A stretch of 9,878 nucleotides of DNA from positions 1 to 9,878 of the forward strand of contig CALWEE010000046.1 of assembly GCA_944376975.1 (NCBI GenBank), given 5' to 3'. A program made the translations under genes and the position numbers. This DNA comes from an uncultured Lachnospiraceae bacterium. GTDB lineage: Bacteria; Bacillota; Clostridia; Lachnospirales; Lachnospiraceae. The notes below the pieces were generated by a model. It saw only the letters and a program-made list of their open reading frames with translations. It was not told where the DNA came from and did not search any database. Below, in pieces: positions 1 to 6,871 of this stretch (position 1 is the first letter of the stretch; each line of letters begins with the position of its first letter).

Positions 1-1
1 T

Positions 2-685
2 TCCCGCAGAAAGGCGGATGAATGGACGGAAGCGGGAAAGATCCTGATCAATGGACGTCCGGCCGTACCGGGAGAGAAGGTGGATGGTTCGGAGACCATC
101 ATCGTCAACGGAAAAGAACTGAAAGAGCGCCGGCCCAGACGGGTCGTCCTGGCCTTCAATAAACCGGCGGGCGTAGTCTGTACGGCGTCCCCGAAAGATA
201 AAGACAACGTGATCGATTTCATCCATTATCCGGAACGGGTCTATCCGGTGGGCAGGCTGGACAAGGATTCCACCGGCCTTCTTCTTTTGACCAACGACGG
301 CGAACTGATGGATCAGATATTAAAAGCGCGCAATTACCATGAAAAGGAATATATCGTCACGGTCAACCAGAGAGTGACCGGTGAATTTGTCCGGAAGATG
401 AGCGAAGGGGTGCCGATACTGGACACGGTGACCCGACCGTGCAAGGTCCGCAAGATCAACGCCACCACTTTTTCCATCATACTGACCCAGGGGCTGAACC
501 GCCAGATACGGCGGATGTGCGAATATTTCGGCTATCGGGTACTTAAGCTTCGCCGCGTCCGCGTGATGAACATATGGCTCGGCGACCTACCGGAAGGCCA
601 GTGGCGGGAATTATCAGAGAAGGAACTGGATCGTCTTACGCGGATGGCAGGAAAGAAAGGTGTGGGTTATGACAGCGATCGATGA
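2..685 (+). CDS. rluF: 23S rRNA pseudouridine synthase, RluF-type (5' end outside window)
   Basis: The product isomerises a uridine to pseudouridine in 23S rRNA of the large ribosomal subunit. The frame is open from base 2, so the true start lies upstream. The first residues (SRRKADEW...AGKILINGRPA) are the second half of an S4 RNA-binding domain. The catalytic motif VGRLDKDSTGLLLLTNDG follows, with the nucleophilic Asp codon at 260-262. The late motif LNRQIRRMCEYFGYRVLKLRRVRVMNI is characteristic of RsuA/RluB/E/F enzymes. The GRLDKDS form and the C-EYFGY stretch favour RluF over RluB (usually GRLDLNT). The GTG at 80 is an internal valine codon inside the S4 region, not the start. The gene stops with TGA at 683-685 and overlaps ligA by 17 bases, so the two are probably translationally coupled. 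Family assignment is firm. The exact target uridine is by analogy to E. coli RluF. Confidence 0.9.
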   Translation, partial: SRRKADEWTEAGKILINGRPAVPGEKVDGSETIIVNGKELKERRPRRVVLAFNKPAGVVCTASPKDKDNVIDFIHYPERVYPVGRLDKDSTGLLLLTNDGELMDQILKARNYHEKEYIVTVNQRVTGEFVRKMSEGVPILDTVTRPCKVRKINATTFSIILTQGLNRQIRRMCEYFGYRVLKLRRVRVMNIWLGDLPEGQWRELSEKELDRLTRMAGKKGVGYDSDR

Positions 686-2630
686 AATGAAACAGTTGAT
701 CCGCCGGCTGGATCAGGCTTCCAGAGCTTATTATCAGGAATCCCGGGAGATCATGAGCAACTATGAATATGACAGTCTGTATGACCGGCTCCTGGAGCTG
801 GAAAAAGAAACCGGAACGGTGCTGGGCAACAGTCCGACCATCCATGTGGGATACGAAGTGGTCAGTGATCTGCCAAAAGAAGCCCACGATTCGCCCATGC
901 TTTCCCTGGACAAGACAAAAGACCGGGCGGCGCTCAAAGACTGGCTGGGCGGCCAGAAGGGGCTTTTGTCCTGGAAAATGGACGGCCTGACCATCGTCCT
1001 GACCTATCGGGACGGCAGCCTTTATAAAGCGGTCACGAGAGGAAACGGTATTGTCGGGGAAGTGGTCACCGGCAATGCCCGCGCTTTTGACAATATCCCG
1101 CTGAAGATCCCTTTTCAGGGCGAACTGATCCTCAGGGGCGAAGCGATCATCCGATATTCCGACTTTAAAAAGATCAACGACCAGATCGAAGACGCGGACG
1201 CGAAATACAAAAATCCGAGAAACCTTTGCAGCGGTTCGGTCAGACAGCTCAACAGCGCCATAACCGCCGGTCGGCATGTCCGTTTTTACGCGTTTACCCT
1301 TGTCCGGGCGGATGGGGAAGATTTTAAGAATTCCCGTGAAAACCAGATGAAGTGGCTGGACAAGTTGGGCTTTGATACAGTGGAATACCGGGTCGTGACG
1401 AAGGATACGGTGGAAGGTGAAGTGGAAGCTTTCGCCGGACGCGTAAACGATCAGGACATACCTTCGGACGGCCTTGTGCTGACCTATGACGACATGGAAT
1501 ACAGCCGGTCTCTTGGAACGACGGCCAAGTTCCCAAGAGACGCCATTGCCTTTAAATGGGCGGACGAAACGCGGACGACCCATCTGCTGGAAGTGGAGTG
1601 GAGCGCTTCGCGGACCGGCCTTCTGAATCCGGTGGCCATATTTGAACCGGTGGAACTGGAGGGAACGACGGTGTCCCGGGCCAGCGTCCATAATTTAAGC
1701 ATCGTGGAAAGCCTGGAACTGGGCATCGGTGATGAACTGACAGTCTACAAAGCCAATATGATCATCCCCCAGATCGCGGACAACCTGACCCGAAGCGGCG
1801 ACCTTCCCATACCCAAGCTCTGTCCCGTCTGTCATCAGCCCACCGCCGTAAAGCAGGAAAATGACGCGAAAGTCCTTTATTGTCCCAATCCGGCCTGTGA
1901 GGCGAAGAATATCAAAGGCCTGACCTTGTTCGTGTCCAGAGACGCCTTCAACATTGAAGGCCTTTCCGAGGCCACATTGGAAAAGTTTGTCCAGAGTGGT
2001 TTTATCAGCCGGCTGACCGATATCTTCCGTCTGAGCGCCCACAAAGAGGCGATCATCGGCATGGAAGGTTTCGGTGAAAAGTCCTATGAAAACCTGACGC
2101 GTTCTATTGAGCGTTCCAAAGATATACGTCTGGACCGGCTGTTATACGCCCTTGGCATCAACGGCGTGGGATCCGCCAACGCCCGGCTGTTATGCCGGCA
2201 CTTTGACTATGACCTGGATAAGATACGGCATGCCTCCGCGGAAGAGATCGGGGCCATCGACGGCATCGGTCCGGTGATCGCCGCGTCGGTCCGGGATTAT
2301 TTTTCCGACAACGATAAAAGCGTGCAGCTGGACGAGCTGCTCCGCCTCATCCGGCTTGAAGAACCGGAAGAACATACCGGTCCGGAAAGTTTTTCGGGAC
2401 TGACTTTCGTCATTACCGGAAACGTTCATCATTTTCCCAACCGGAAAGCGCTGAAAGAACAGATCGAGGCCAGAGGCGGAAAGGTCGCCGGATCGGTTTC
2501 CTCTAAAACCTCTTATCTGATCAACAATGACGCCGGCTCCGCATCGGCCAAAAATCAAAAAGCCCGTTCGCTGGGCATACCGGTCATAACGGAAGACGAA
2601 TTCCTGGCCATGATGGAGCAGGGCAACTGA
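669..2630 (+). CDS. ligA: NAD+-dependent DNA ligase, divergent LigA clade
   Basis: The 653-residue enzyme seals nicks in duplex DNA using NAD+. I chose ATG 669 because AAAGG (656-660) sits at proper spacing. GTG 660 in the same frame has no well-placed ribosome site. Domains in order: NMN-binding Ia (about 1-60, YYQESREIMSNYEYD), adenylation domain (about 65-300, K-M-D-G with nucleophile Lys103, RGE with Glu158, NPRN with Arg184, AIAFKW with Lys296), OB fold (about 305-380), Cys4 zinc finger (Cys385, 388, 405, 410), helix-hairpin-helix region (about 425-545), and a C-terminal BRCT domain (about 574-653). The length is close to typical LigA (about 670). Several normally invariant positions differ: E. 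coli His23 aligns with Tyr22, Asp32 with Asn31, and motif-IV Lys290 with Thr272; RGDG reads RGNG. From memory, clostridial relatives share these, so this is probably a real clade, not decay. The reading frame is intact. Confidence 0.95.
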   Translation: MTAIDEMKQLIRRLDQASRAYYQESREIMSNYEYDSLYDRLLELEKETGTVLGNSPTIHVGYEVVSDLPKEAHDSPMLSLDKTKDRAALKDWLGGQKGLLSWKMDGLTIVLTYRDGSLYKAVTRGNGIVGEVVTGNARAFDNIPLKIPFQGELILRGEAIIRYSDFKKINDQIEDADAKYKNPRNLCSGSVRQLNSAITAGRHVRFYAFTLVRADGEDFKNSRENQMKWLDKLGFDTVEYRVVTKDTVEGEVEAFAGRVNDQDIPSDGLVLTYDDMEYSRSLGTTAKFPRDAIAFKWADETRTTHLLEVEWSASRTGLLNPVAIFEPVELEGTTVSRASVHNLSIVESLELGIGDELTVYKANMIIPQIADNLTRSGDLPIPKLCPVCHQPTAVKQENDAKVLYCPNPACEAKNIKGLTLFVSRDAFNIEGLSEATLEKFVQSGFISRLTDIFRLSAHKEAIIGMEGFGEKSYENLTRSIERSKDIRLDRLLYALGINGVGSANARLLCRHFDYDLDKIRHASAEEIGAIDGIGPVIAASVRDYFSDNDKSVQLDELLRLIRLEEPEEHTGPESFSGLTFVITGNVHHFPNRKALKEQIEARGGKVAGSVSSKTSYLINNDAGSASAKNQKARSLGIPVITEDEFLAMMEQGN

Positions 2631-2657
2631 ATAAAAAGCAGTCCTACTTTTATATTG

Positions 2658-2794
2658 GACGCATCTGAAGACATTCAAACCGCAAGCCATAGTGAGGACA
2701 GTATATCCGTTATTCTGGATAGTGGGGAATGTGTAGTGGCGATTTAGAGCCGATGGAATATCTTGATGCTTATGGGGAAAATATCGCTTTGTAA
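2658..2794 (+). pseudogene. possible decayed coding scrap after ligA (two short frames, unidentified)
   Basis: The stretch 2631-2895 has no convincing gene. Two adjacent frames look protein-like. One is open through 2658-2744, ends ...SVILDSGECVVAI and stops with TAG at 2745. A second, shifted frame continues as LEPMEYLDAYGENIAL and stops with TAA at 2792. Removing two bases near the TAG would join them as ...CVVAI-EPMEYLDAYGENIAL, which reads naturally as a protein C-terminus. I do not recognise the family and see no start codon with a ribosome site. It may be a frameshifted remnant of an accessory gene, or chance. Confidence 0.25.
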
Positions 2795-2895
2795 AATGAT
2801 TGGAAAATTATAACGAGTTACCGTCCGTAAGTCATATATTATGCTCATACAAATGAAAAATATTTTGCGTGATGGTAGTTGGGAGGAGAATAATT

Positions 2896-3366
2896 GTGGA
2901 CTATACAATACGGGAAATCAAAGAGAGTGAGTATCCAGTATTGTCTGACTTTTTGTATGAAGCGATTTTTATTCCAGCGGGAATGGAAAAGCCGCCAAAA
3001 TCTGTTATTGGACAGCCAGAGCTTCAAGTTTATATCGCTGATCTTGGGAAAGCAGACGATTGGTGCTTGGTTGCGGAAGTAAAAGAAAAGATTATAGGTG
3101 CAGTATGGGTGCGTATTATAAATGATTACGGACATATTGATGATGAAACGCCTTCGCTTGCCATATCGCTTTATGAGGAATACAGGCATTTGGGGTTAGG
3201 CACGACACTTATGAAAGAAATGTTGCAATTTCTGAAAGACAAGGGATATAAGCAGACATCGTTATCCGTACAGAAGGCGAATTATGCAGTTAATATATAT
3301 CGGAAAGTAGGTTTTGAAGTTGTAAAAGAAAATGAAGAAGAATACATAATGGTTTGTCGGCTATAG
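2896..3366 (+). CDS. GNAT-family N-acetyltransferase
   Basis: This 156-residue protein is predicted to transfer an acetyl group from acetyl-CoA to an amine; the substrate is unknown. GTG 2896 is the best start because GGGAGGAG (2881-2888) precedes it at 7 bases. The in-frame GTG 2869 and ATG 2872 have no ribosome site and would add residues the fold does not need. The acetyl-CoA pyrophosphate-binding motif A is visible at about residues 89-106 (LAISLYEEYRHLGLGTTLM, the R-x-x-G-x-G/A pattern at Arg97-Gly102). The family's C-terminal motif NYAVNIYRKVGFEVV lies at about 129-143. Length is normal for a single GNAT domain. The gene is far richer in A+T than ligA or the ABC operon, suggesting horizontal acquisition. 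It has its own strong ribosome site, but I could not assign a promoter. It may act on a small molecule, peptide or protein N-terminus; resistance is possible but unsupported. Confidence 0.85.
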   Translation: MDYTIREIKESEYPVLSDFLYEAIFIPAGMEKPPKSVIGQPELQVYIADLGKADDWCLVAEVKEKIIGAVWVRIINDYGHIDDETPSLAISLYEEYRHLGLGTTLMKEMLQFLKDKGYKQTSLSVQKANYAVNIYRKVGFEVVKENEEEYIMVCRL

Positions 3367-3383
3367 CGTGGCGGAAGGAGATA

Positions 3384-3533
3384 ATGGGAAATAATGAAGG
3401 ATAGGGTTATAAAGAAAGCATTCTTGTGTTAAAAAATGGTCAGCTTGCAGAAAATGGAACCCACGAAAGTCTTCTCAGACAGGGCGGCGAATATGCAAGA
3501 CTTTATGAAACGCAAGCGAAGTGGTATATATAG
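3384..3533 (+). pseudogene. collapsed ABC exporter gene (start codon region joined to C-terminal end)
   Basis: Positions 3405-3533 encode GYKESILVLKNGQLAENGTHESLL, then a QGGEYARLYETQAKWYI tail. This is the standard C-terminal end of the nucleotide-binding domain of type-I ABC exporters (the I-V-L-x-x-G-x-I-A-E-x-G-T-H-x-E-L-L region just after the H-loop). Nothing of the transmembrane domain, Walker A or Walker B remains. Upstream, a good ribosome site (AAGGAG, 3375-3380) and ATG 3384 open a frame reading MGNNEG, then TAG 3402. That frame is the same as the C-terminal fragment, so only one stop separates them. The simplest inference is a large internal deletion that joined the first codons of the gene to its last 43. 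It lies 17 bases after the GNAT stop codon, so GNAT and exporter may once have been one unit. It cannot make a working transporter. Confidence 0.7.
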
Positions 3534-3575
3534 GCAAAAAAGACTGTCACATAATGGGCCGGCAATAATGGATCT

Positions 3576-3635
3576 GCTCCTTTTTAAGCAGACAAGCGAA
3601 ATAATAAAAACTTGTCACTTAGAAGGGAGCTTTTT
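3576..3635 (+). terminator. possible imperfect intrinsic terminator
   Basis: GCTCCTT (3576-3582) can pair with AAGGGAGC (3623-3630) with one bulged G. An inner ACAAG (3592-3596) can pair with CTTGT (3611-3615). The outer stem is followed directly by five T residues (3631-3635). It sits about 40 bases after the broken ABC gene, where a terminator would be expected. The long, interrupted hairpin makes this uncertain. Confidence 0.35.
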
Positions 3636-3638
3636 ATT

Positions 3639-3701
3639 ATGGTATTTAAACTATTTATATGGGAAGCGCTTTCTTTTTTTGTTCACCAAATGTTCATCTA
3701 A
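3639..3701 (+). CDS. possible 20-residue hydrophobic peptide or truncated gene start
   Basis: ATG 3639 is preceded by AGAAGGGAG (3621-3629), a plausible ribosome site, and opens a frame encoding MVFKLFIWEALSFFVHQMFI before TAA 3699. The peptide is hydrophobic with one Lys and one Glu, like the first membrane helix of a larger protein. It could be a truncated membrane-protein start left at the edge of the AT-rich scar, a tiny membrane peptide, or a chance frame. The proposed ribosome site overlaps the 3' arm of the possible terminator hairpin, so both readings cannot be fully right. I do not recognise a family. Confidence 0.2.
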   Translation: MVFKLFIWEALSFFVHQMFI

Positions 3702-3714
3702 AATTCATAAACTT

Positions 3715-3760
3715 TTGAAAAAAATAACACAATTTGGCAATATACTGTACACAGTATGAT
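3715..3760 (+). promoter_or_regulatory. probable promoter region with 16-base palindrome upstream of the ABC operon
   Basis: TTGAAA (3715-3720) and TATACT (3741-3746) resemble sigma-A -35 and -10 boxes but are 20 bases apart, longer than ideal. TTGGCA (3734-3739) with TATGAT (3755-3760) is an alternative with a short 15-base spacer. An exact inverted repeat, ATACTGT-AC-ACAGTAT (3742-3757), overlaps the -10 candidates. A repressor bound here would block initiation, so it is a good operator candidate. The regulator is not encoded nearby. GntR-type repressors often control ABC operons in Firmicutes, but that link is only a guess. Confidence 0.5.
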
Positions 3761-3778
3761 ACAGGGAGGAATAATACT

Positions 3779-4732
3779 GTGATTGAGATCAAAAATCTGG
3801 TCAAACGTTACGGAAAACACGTGGCGGTGGACCATCTGAGCTGCACCATCGAAGACGGACAGATCTACGGTTTCCTCGGGCCAAACGGGGCGGGAAAATC
3901 TACGACGATGAACATCATCACCGGTTATCTGGCCGCCAGTGAAGGAACGGTGTCGGTCAACGGACACGACATTTTGGAAGAACCGGAAGAAGCGAAAAAA
4001 AGCATCGGTTACCTTCCCGAGATCCCGCCGCTTTACATGGACATGCGGGTCGGCGAATATCTGGAATTCGCGGCGAGATTAAAAAAGATCCCGAAGGATA
4101 AGATCGAAAAGGAAATCAAGCGGGTCACAAAGGAAACATCCATTGAAGATGTGTACAGGTCGTTGATCAAAACCTTGTCCAAAGGGTTCCGTCAGCGGGT
4201 GGGACTTGCCTGCGCCCTGCTTGGCGACCCGGGCATACTGATCCTGGACGAACCGACGGTTGGGCTGGATCCGAAGCAGATCATCGAGATCCGGGAACTG
4301 ATCCGGCATCTGGGGAAAAAGCATACCGTCATACTAAGTTCCCATATCCTTTCCGAAGTCAGCGCGGTCTGCGACCATGTGCTGATCCTTTCCCATGGCA
4401 AACTGGTGGCCAGCGAGACGACGGAAGAACTGGGCAGGCGTTCCGACGCGTCCGGCGAGATCGAAATGACCGTCCGGGCGGCGAAAAGACATCTGGCCAT
4501 GATATTGGACTGCATGGACTCGGTGAAAGATTATCGCATCGAACCGTCGGAAGAAGCGGACTGCAGCGACGTGATCATTGATCCGGTCAATAAAGAAGAT
4601 ATCCGGGAACGGCTTTTTTACAGGATGGCTGAAGAAAAATGCCCGATCCTCGCCATGTCCCTTAAAAAGTCCAGCCTGGAAGATATATTCCTTGAGCTGA
4701 CGGAAAACGACAAGGAGGAACAGAAAGCATGA
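3779..4732 (+). CDS. ABC-2 type transporter ATP-binding protein (GldA-like)
   Basis: This 317-residue cytoplasmic ATPase should energise the permease encoded next. GTG 3779 is chosen because GGGAGGA (3764-3770) lies 8 bases upstream and the protein then begins MIEIKNLVKRYG, the normal start of the fold. Visible motifs: Walker A GPNGAGKST (34-42), a Q-loop region GYLPE in which Glu81 takes the usual Gln position, signature LSKGFRQ (133-139), Walker B LILDEP with catalytic Glu158, D-loop GLDP, and H-loop His189 (SSHILSEV). After about residue 215 comes an extra C-terminal domain of roughly 100 residues, common in the DrrA/GldA/CcmA-type group. It is the first gene of a four-gene operon; its stop overlaps the permease start as ATGA. 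GC content returns to the window norm exactly here. The substrate is unknown; the GldA-like label rests mainly on the GldF- and GldG-like neighbours. Confidence 0.92.
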   Translation: MIEIKNLVKRYGKHVAVDHLSCTIEDGQIYGFLGPNGAGKSTTMNIITGYLAASEGTVSVNGHDILEEPEEAKKSIGYLPEIPPLYMDMRVGEYLEFAARLKKIPKDKIEKEIKRVTKETSIEDVYRSLIKTLSKGFRQRVGLACALLGDPGILILDEPTVGLDPKQIIEIRELIRHLGKKHTVILSSHILSEVSAVCDHVLILSHGKLVASETTEELGRRSDASGEIEMTVRAAKRHLAMILDCMDSVKDYRIEPSEEADCSDVIIDPVNKEDIRERLFYRMAEEKCPILAMSLKKSSLEDIFLELTENDKEEQKA

Positions 4733-5445
4733 GCGCCATATATATCCGAGATTTCAAATCCTTTTTCCATAATATGATGGGCTACGTGTTCGCGGCGTTT
4801 TTCCTGGTCGTCGTCGGATTTTACATGACAGCCTACAACCTGGTGTACGCGTACAGCCAGTTTGAATATACGCTGAACGCGACACTTTTTATCTTTTTCA
4901 TTCTGATCCCCATTCTGACCATGCGGTCCTTCGCCGAAGAAAGAAAATCCAAGACCGACCAGCTGCTTCTTACGTCGCCTGTCACGGTGACCCAGGTCGT
5001 TCTCGGTAAATATCTGGCGCTGGTGTCCGCTTTCCTCATTCCCATGGTCGTGATCGCGTTTTATCCGCTTTTGCTGACCCAATTCGGCGACGTGAACCTG
5101 AAAGCGGCGTACGGCTGCCTGATCGCCTTCATCCTGATGGGCATGGTCTTCCTGGCGTTGGGCATGTTCATATCGTCCCTGACGGAAAGCCCCATCGCGG
5201 CGGCCTTCATCAGCTTTGGCGTCATGCTCGTCATGTTCCTTATGCCGAGCATCGCTTCCCTTATCCCGGACGGCGGCCTGGGCGGCGTATTAAAAAGCAT
5301 CCTTTCCTGGTTTCAGATCACCAGTGGGTTTGACAGCTTCGCCGGAGGGATATTCGATCTGACGTCCATTGTTTATTACATTTCATGGATCATCGTATTT
5401 TACGCGCTTACGGTGCAGTCCATACAAAAACGTCGCTGGTGCTAG
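4729..5445 (+). CDS. ABC-2 type permease (GldF-like), six membrane segments
   Basis: This 238-residue integral membrane protein forms the transmembrane part of the transporter. ATG 4729 overlaps the preceding TGA (ATGA) and has AAGGAGG about 10 bases upstream, inside the ATPase gene, indicating translational coupling. Six hydrophobic segments are visible at about 15-37, 50-65, 95-118, 127-150, 157-179 and 212-231. Between segments 2 and 3 lies MRSFAEERKSKTDQLLLTSPVT, then VTQVVLGKYLA. This cytoplasmic coupling region is typical of GldF and related ABC-2 permeases (pattern M-R-x-F-A-E-E-K-x-x-x-T-x-E-L-L-L-T-S-P). Length is normal for the subfamily. It probably works as a dimer with two copies of the ATPase. 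The Gld name refers to the Flavobacterium gliding transporter; nothing here implies gliding. The direction and substrate of transport cannot be told from sequence. Confidence 0.9.
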   Translation: MSAIYIRDFKSFFHNMMGYVFAAFFLVVVGFYMTAYNLVYAYSQFEYTLNATLFIFFILIPILTMRSFAEERKSKTDQLLLTSPVTVTQVVLGKYLALVSAFLIPMVVIAFYPLLLTQFGDVNLKAAYGCLIAFILMGMVFLALGMFISSLTESPIAAAFISFGVMLVMFLMPSIASLIPDGGLGGVLKSILSWFQITSGFDSFAGGIFDLTSIVYYISWIIVFYALTVQSIQKRRWC

Positions 5446-5458
5446 GAGGAAAGATCAG

Positions 5459-6871
5459 ATGGAAAAACATAAAAAATTTAAAAACGGTTCTTACAGTGTC
5501 ATCGTGAGCGTCCTCGTCATCGCCGTGCTGCTCATCATCAATCTGATCGTCCGGGCGCTGCCGGTTGAAATGACCCAGCCGGATATAAGCCAGGACGGGC
5601 TGTATTCCCTGACCCAGACGACGAAAGACGCGCTTGACGCTTTGGAGCAGGATATCACCATTTATCTGGTCGCGACGGGCGGCAATGAAGACAGTACGCT
5701 TGTCAAACTTCTGGAACGGTACGCGGACCGGACCGACCATATCCATGTGGAAAAGGTGGATCCTGTGGAAAACCCGGGCTTCGTGACCCAGTACACCAGC
5801 GACAGCGTGAGCGAGAACAGCATGATCGTTACGAATGGCGAACGGAACCGGATCGTGGACTATTCGGATCTGTACGAGTATTCTTACACGGACTATTATT
5901 CCTACCAGGTGACCGGCTTTGACGGGGAAGGCCAGCTGACCAGCGCCATCGCTTATCTGACCAGTGACGAAACGGCAAAGATCTATGAACTGGAAGGCCA
6001 CAGCGAGACCGAATTGTCCGGGGCCATGACCGATCAGATCACAAAGAACAATATGGATATCGAAACGCTGAACCTGATCCAGACCGCCCAGATACCGGAA
6101 GACGCCAGCGTCATACTGATCAACTGCCCGCAGAAAGACCTGACGGCCAAAGAGACCGAACTTCTGACGGAGTATGTGGAAAATGGCGGTGACCTTTATC
6201 TGATCCTGTCTTATATGTCGGAAGAACATCCCAACCTGGACAGCGTGCTGGCCCTCTACGATACCCGGCTGGAAGACGGCATCATCGTGGAAGCGGACAG
6301 CTCCATGTATTATCCCGGCTATCCCATGTACCTGTTCCCGACGGTCGAAAGTACGGACCTGACCACCGACATGCGCGGCAGCGGTGAATTTGTCCTGCTT
6401 CCCGTATGCCAGGGCATCGTCTTTGACGAGGACGAGGAAAACGAAGAACTGACCTATACGGCGGTTTTATCCACGTCATCCGACGCGTATTCCAAAGTGA
6501 ACGTATCTTCCCAGACTACGGATAAAGAAGACGGGGACATCGACGGGCCTTTTGACGTGGCGGCCATAGTGGAAAAGGACGATGGGGAAACCGCTTCCAA
6601 ACTGTTCCTGTGTACATCGGCCGGATTTACGGACAGCACGATCAATGAAGTGGTCGCGGGCGGAAACGCCGCCTTGTTCGCCAACGCGGTGACATGGATG
6701 ACTGGCGAGACGGAAAACAACGCGGTCGCTGTCAAATCCATATCCACCGATTCCCTGACCCTCACATCGGCCCAGTTAAATCTGTGGGTGAGCGTGGTCC
6801 TTATCATCATCCCGGCCGTTGTACTGATCGGAGGCATCATCATCTGTGTAAGGAGGCGTAAGAAAAGATGA
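5459..6871 (+). CDS. GldG-like ABC transporter auxiliary protein, membrane-anchored at both ends
   Basis: The 470-residue protein starts at ATG 5459, with AGGAGG (5444-5449) placed correctly 13 bases after the permease stop. The longer in-frame extension back to 5369 lies inside the permease gene and is not used. A first membrane helix spans about 12-33 after a lysine-rich start. The large middle region is the GldG/ABC_transp_aux type, recognised by DISQDGLYSLTQTTKDAL (42-59), the GEGQLTSAIAYLTSDETAKIYELEGHSE stretch (156-183) and ENGGDLYLIL (241-250). A second helix at about 442-464 is followed by RRRKKR, consistent with a cytoplasmic tail and an extracytoplasmic middle domain. In Flavobacterium, GldG partners GldA/F. 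Here it probably forms part of the same complex, perhaps binding ligand or shaping the extracellular face. The middle domain is very acidic. Its stop overlaps the next start (ATGA). The family is clear but its biochemical role is not known to me. Confidence 0.87.
   Translation: MEKHKKFKNGSYSVIVSVLVIAVLLIINLIVRALPVEMTQPDISQDGLYSLTQTTKDALDALEQDITIYLVATGGNEDSTLVKLLERYADRTDHIHVEKVDPVENPGFVTQYTSDSVSENSMIVTNGERNRIVDYSDLYEYSYTDYYSYQVTGFDGEGQLTSAIAYLTSDETAKIYELEGHSETELSGAMTDQITKNNMDIETLNLIQTAQIPEDASVILINCPQKDLTAKETELLTEYVENGGDLYLILSYMSEEHPNLDSVLALYDTRLEDGIIVEADSSMYYPGYPMYLFPTVESTDLTTDMRGSGEFVLLPVCQGIVFDEDEENEELTYTAVLSTSSDAYSKVNVSSQTTDKEDGDIDGPFDVAAIVEKDDGETASKLFLCTSAGFTDSTINEVVAGGNAALFANAVTWMTGETENNAVAVKSISTDSLTLTSAQLNLWVSVVLIIIPAVVLIGGIIICVRRRKKR

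Larger units (their letters stand above)
2631..3778. other. AT-rich atypical segment between ligA and the ABC operon (possible acquired or scarred region)
   Basis: Base composition changes sharply after ligA and returns at the ABC ATPase gene. As hand-counted samples, 3241-3300 has 21 of 60 G+C and 3301-3360 has 20 of 60, while 4201-4260 in the ABC gene has 40 of 60. The segment contains one intact GNAT gene, a broken ABC-exporter gene, short decayed-looking frames and a possible terminator. I found no transposase, integrase, tRNA-type attachment site or clear terminal repeats by eye. Acquisition from an AT-richer donor followed by deletion is the simplest reading, but the boundaries are only approximate. 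Confidence 0.6.

Noticed and set aside
80..82. GTG 80 as start of the pseudouridine synthase
   Set aside because: The upstream codons in frame encode a good S4-domain segment, so the gene simply enters from outside the window.
636..1691. 351-codon open frame on the minus strand
   Set aside because: It lies wholly antisense to rluF and ligA, which have clear family motifs. Low-complexity His/Phe/Arg content is typical of a shadow of GC-rich coding DNA, and no ribosome site supports it.
2628..2747. Readthrough extension of ligA past its TGA (38 further open codons in frame)
   Set aside because: The BRCT domain is complete before the stop, and the following DNA has different composition. Nothing indicates recoding of the TGA.
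3436..3759. 107-codon frame on the plus strand in the AT-rich region
   Set aside because: It overlaps the recognisable exporter C-terminal fragment in another frame, has no ribosome site and resembles no family. It is open by chance.
2631..3778. Insertion sequence or integrative element with defined ends
   Set aside because: No transposase or integrase, and no matching terminal inverted repeats or target duplications could be found by eye.
5408..6229. 273-codon open frame on the minus strand
   Set aside because: Antisense shadow of the GldG-like gene; composition is biased and no domain is recognisable.
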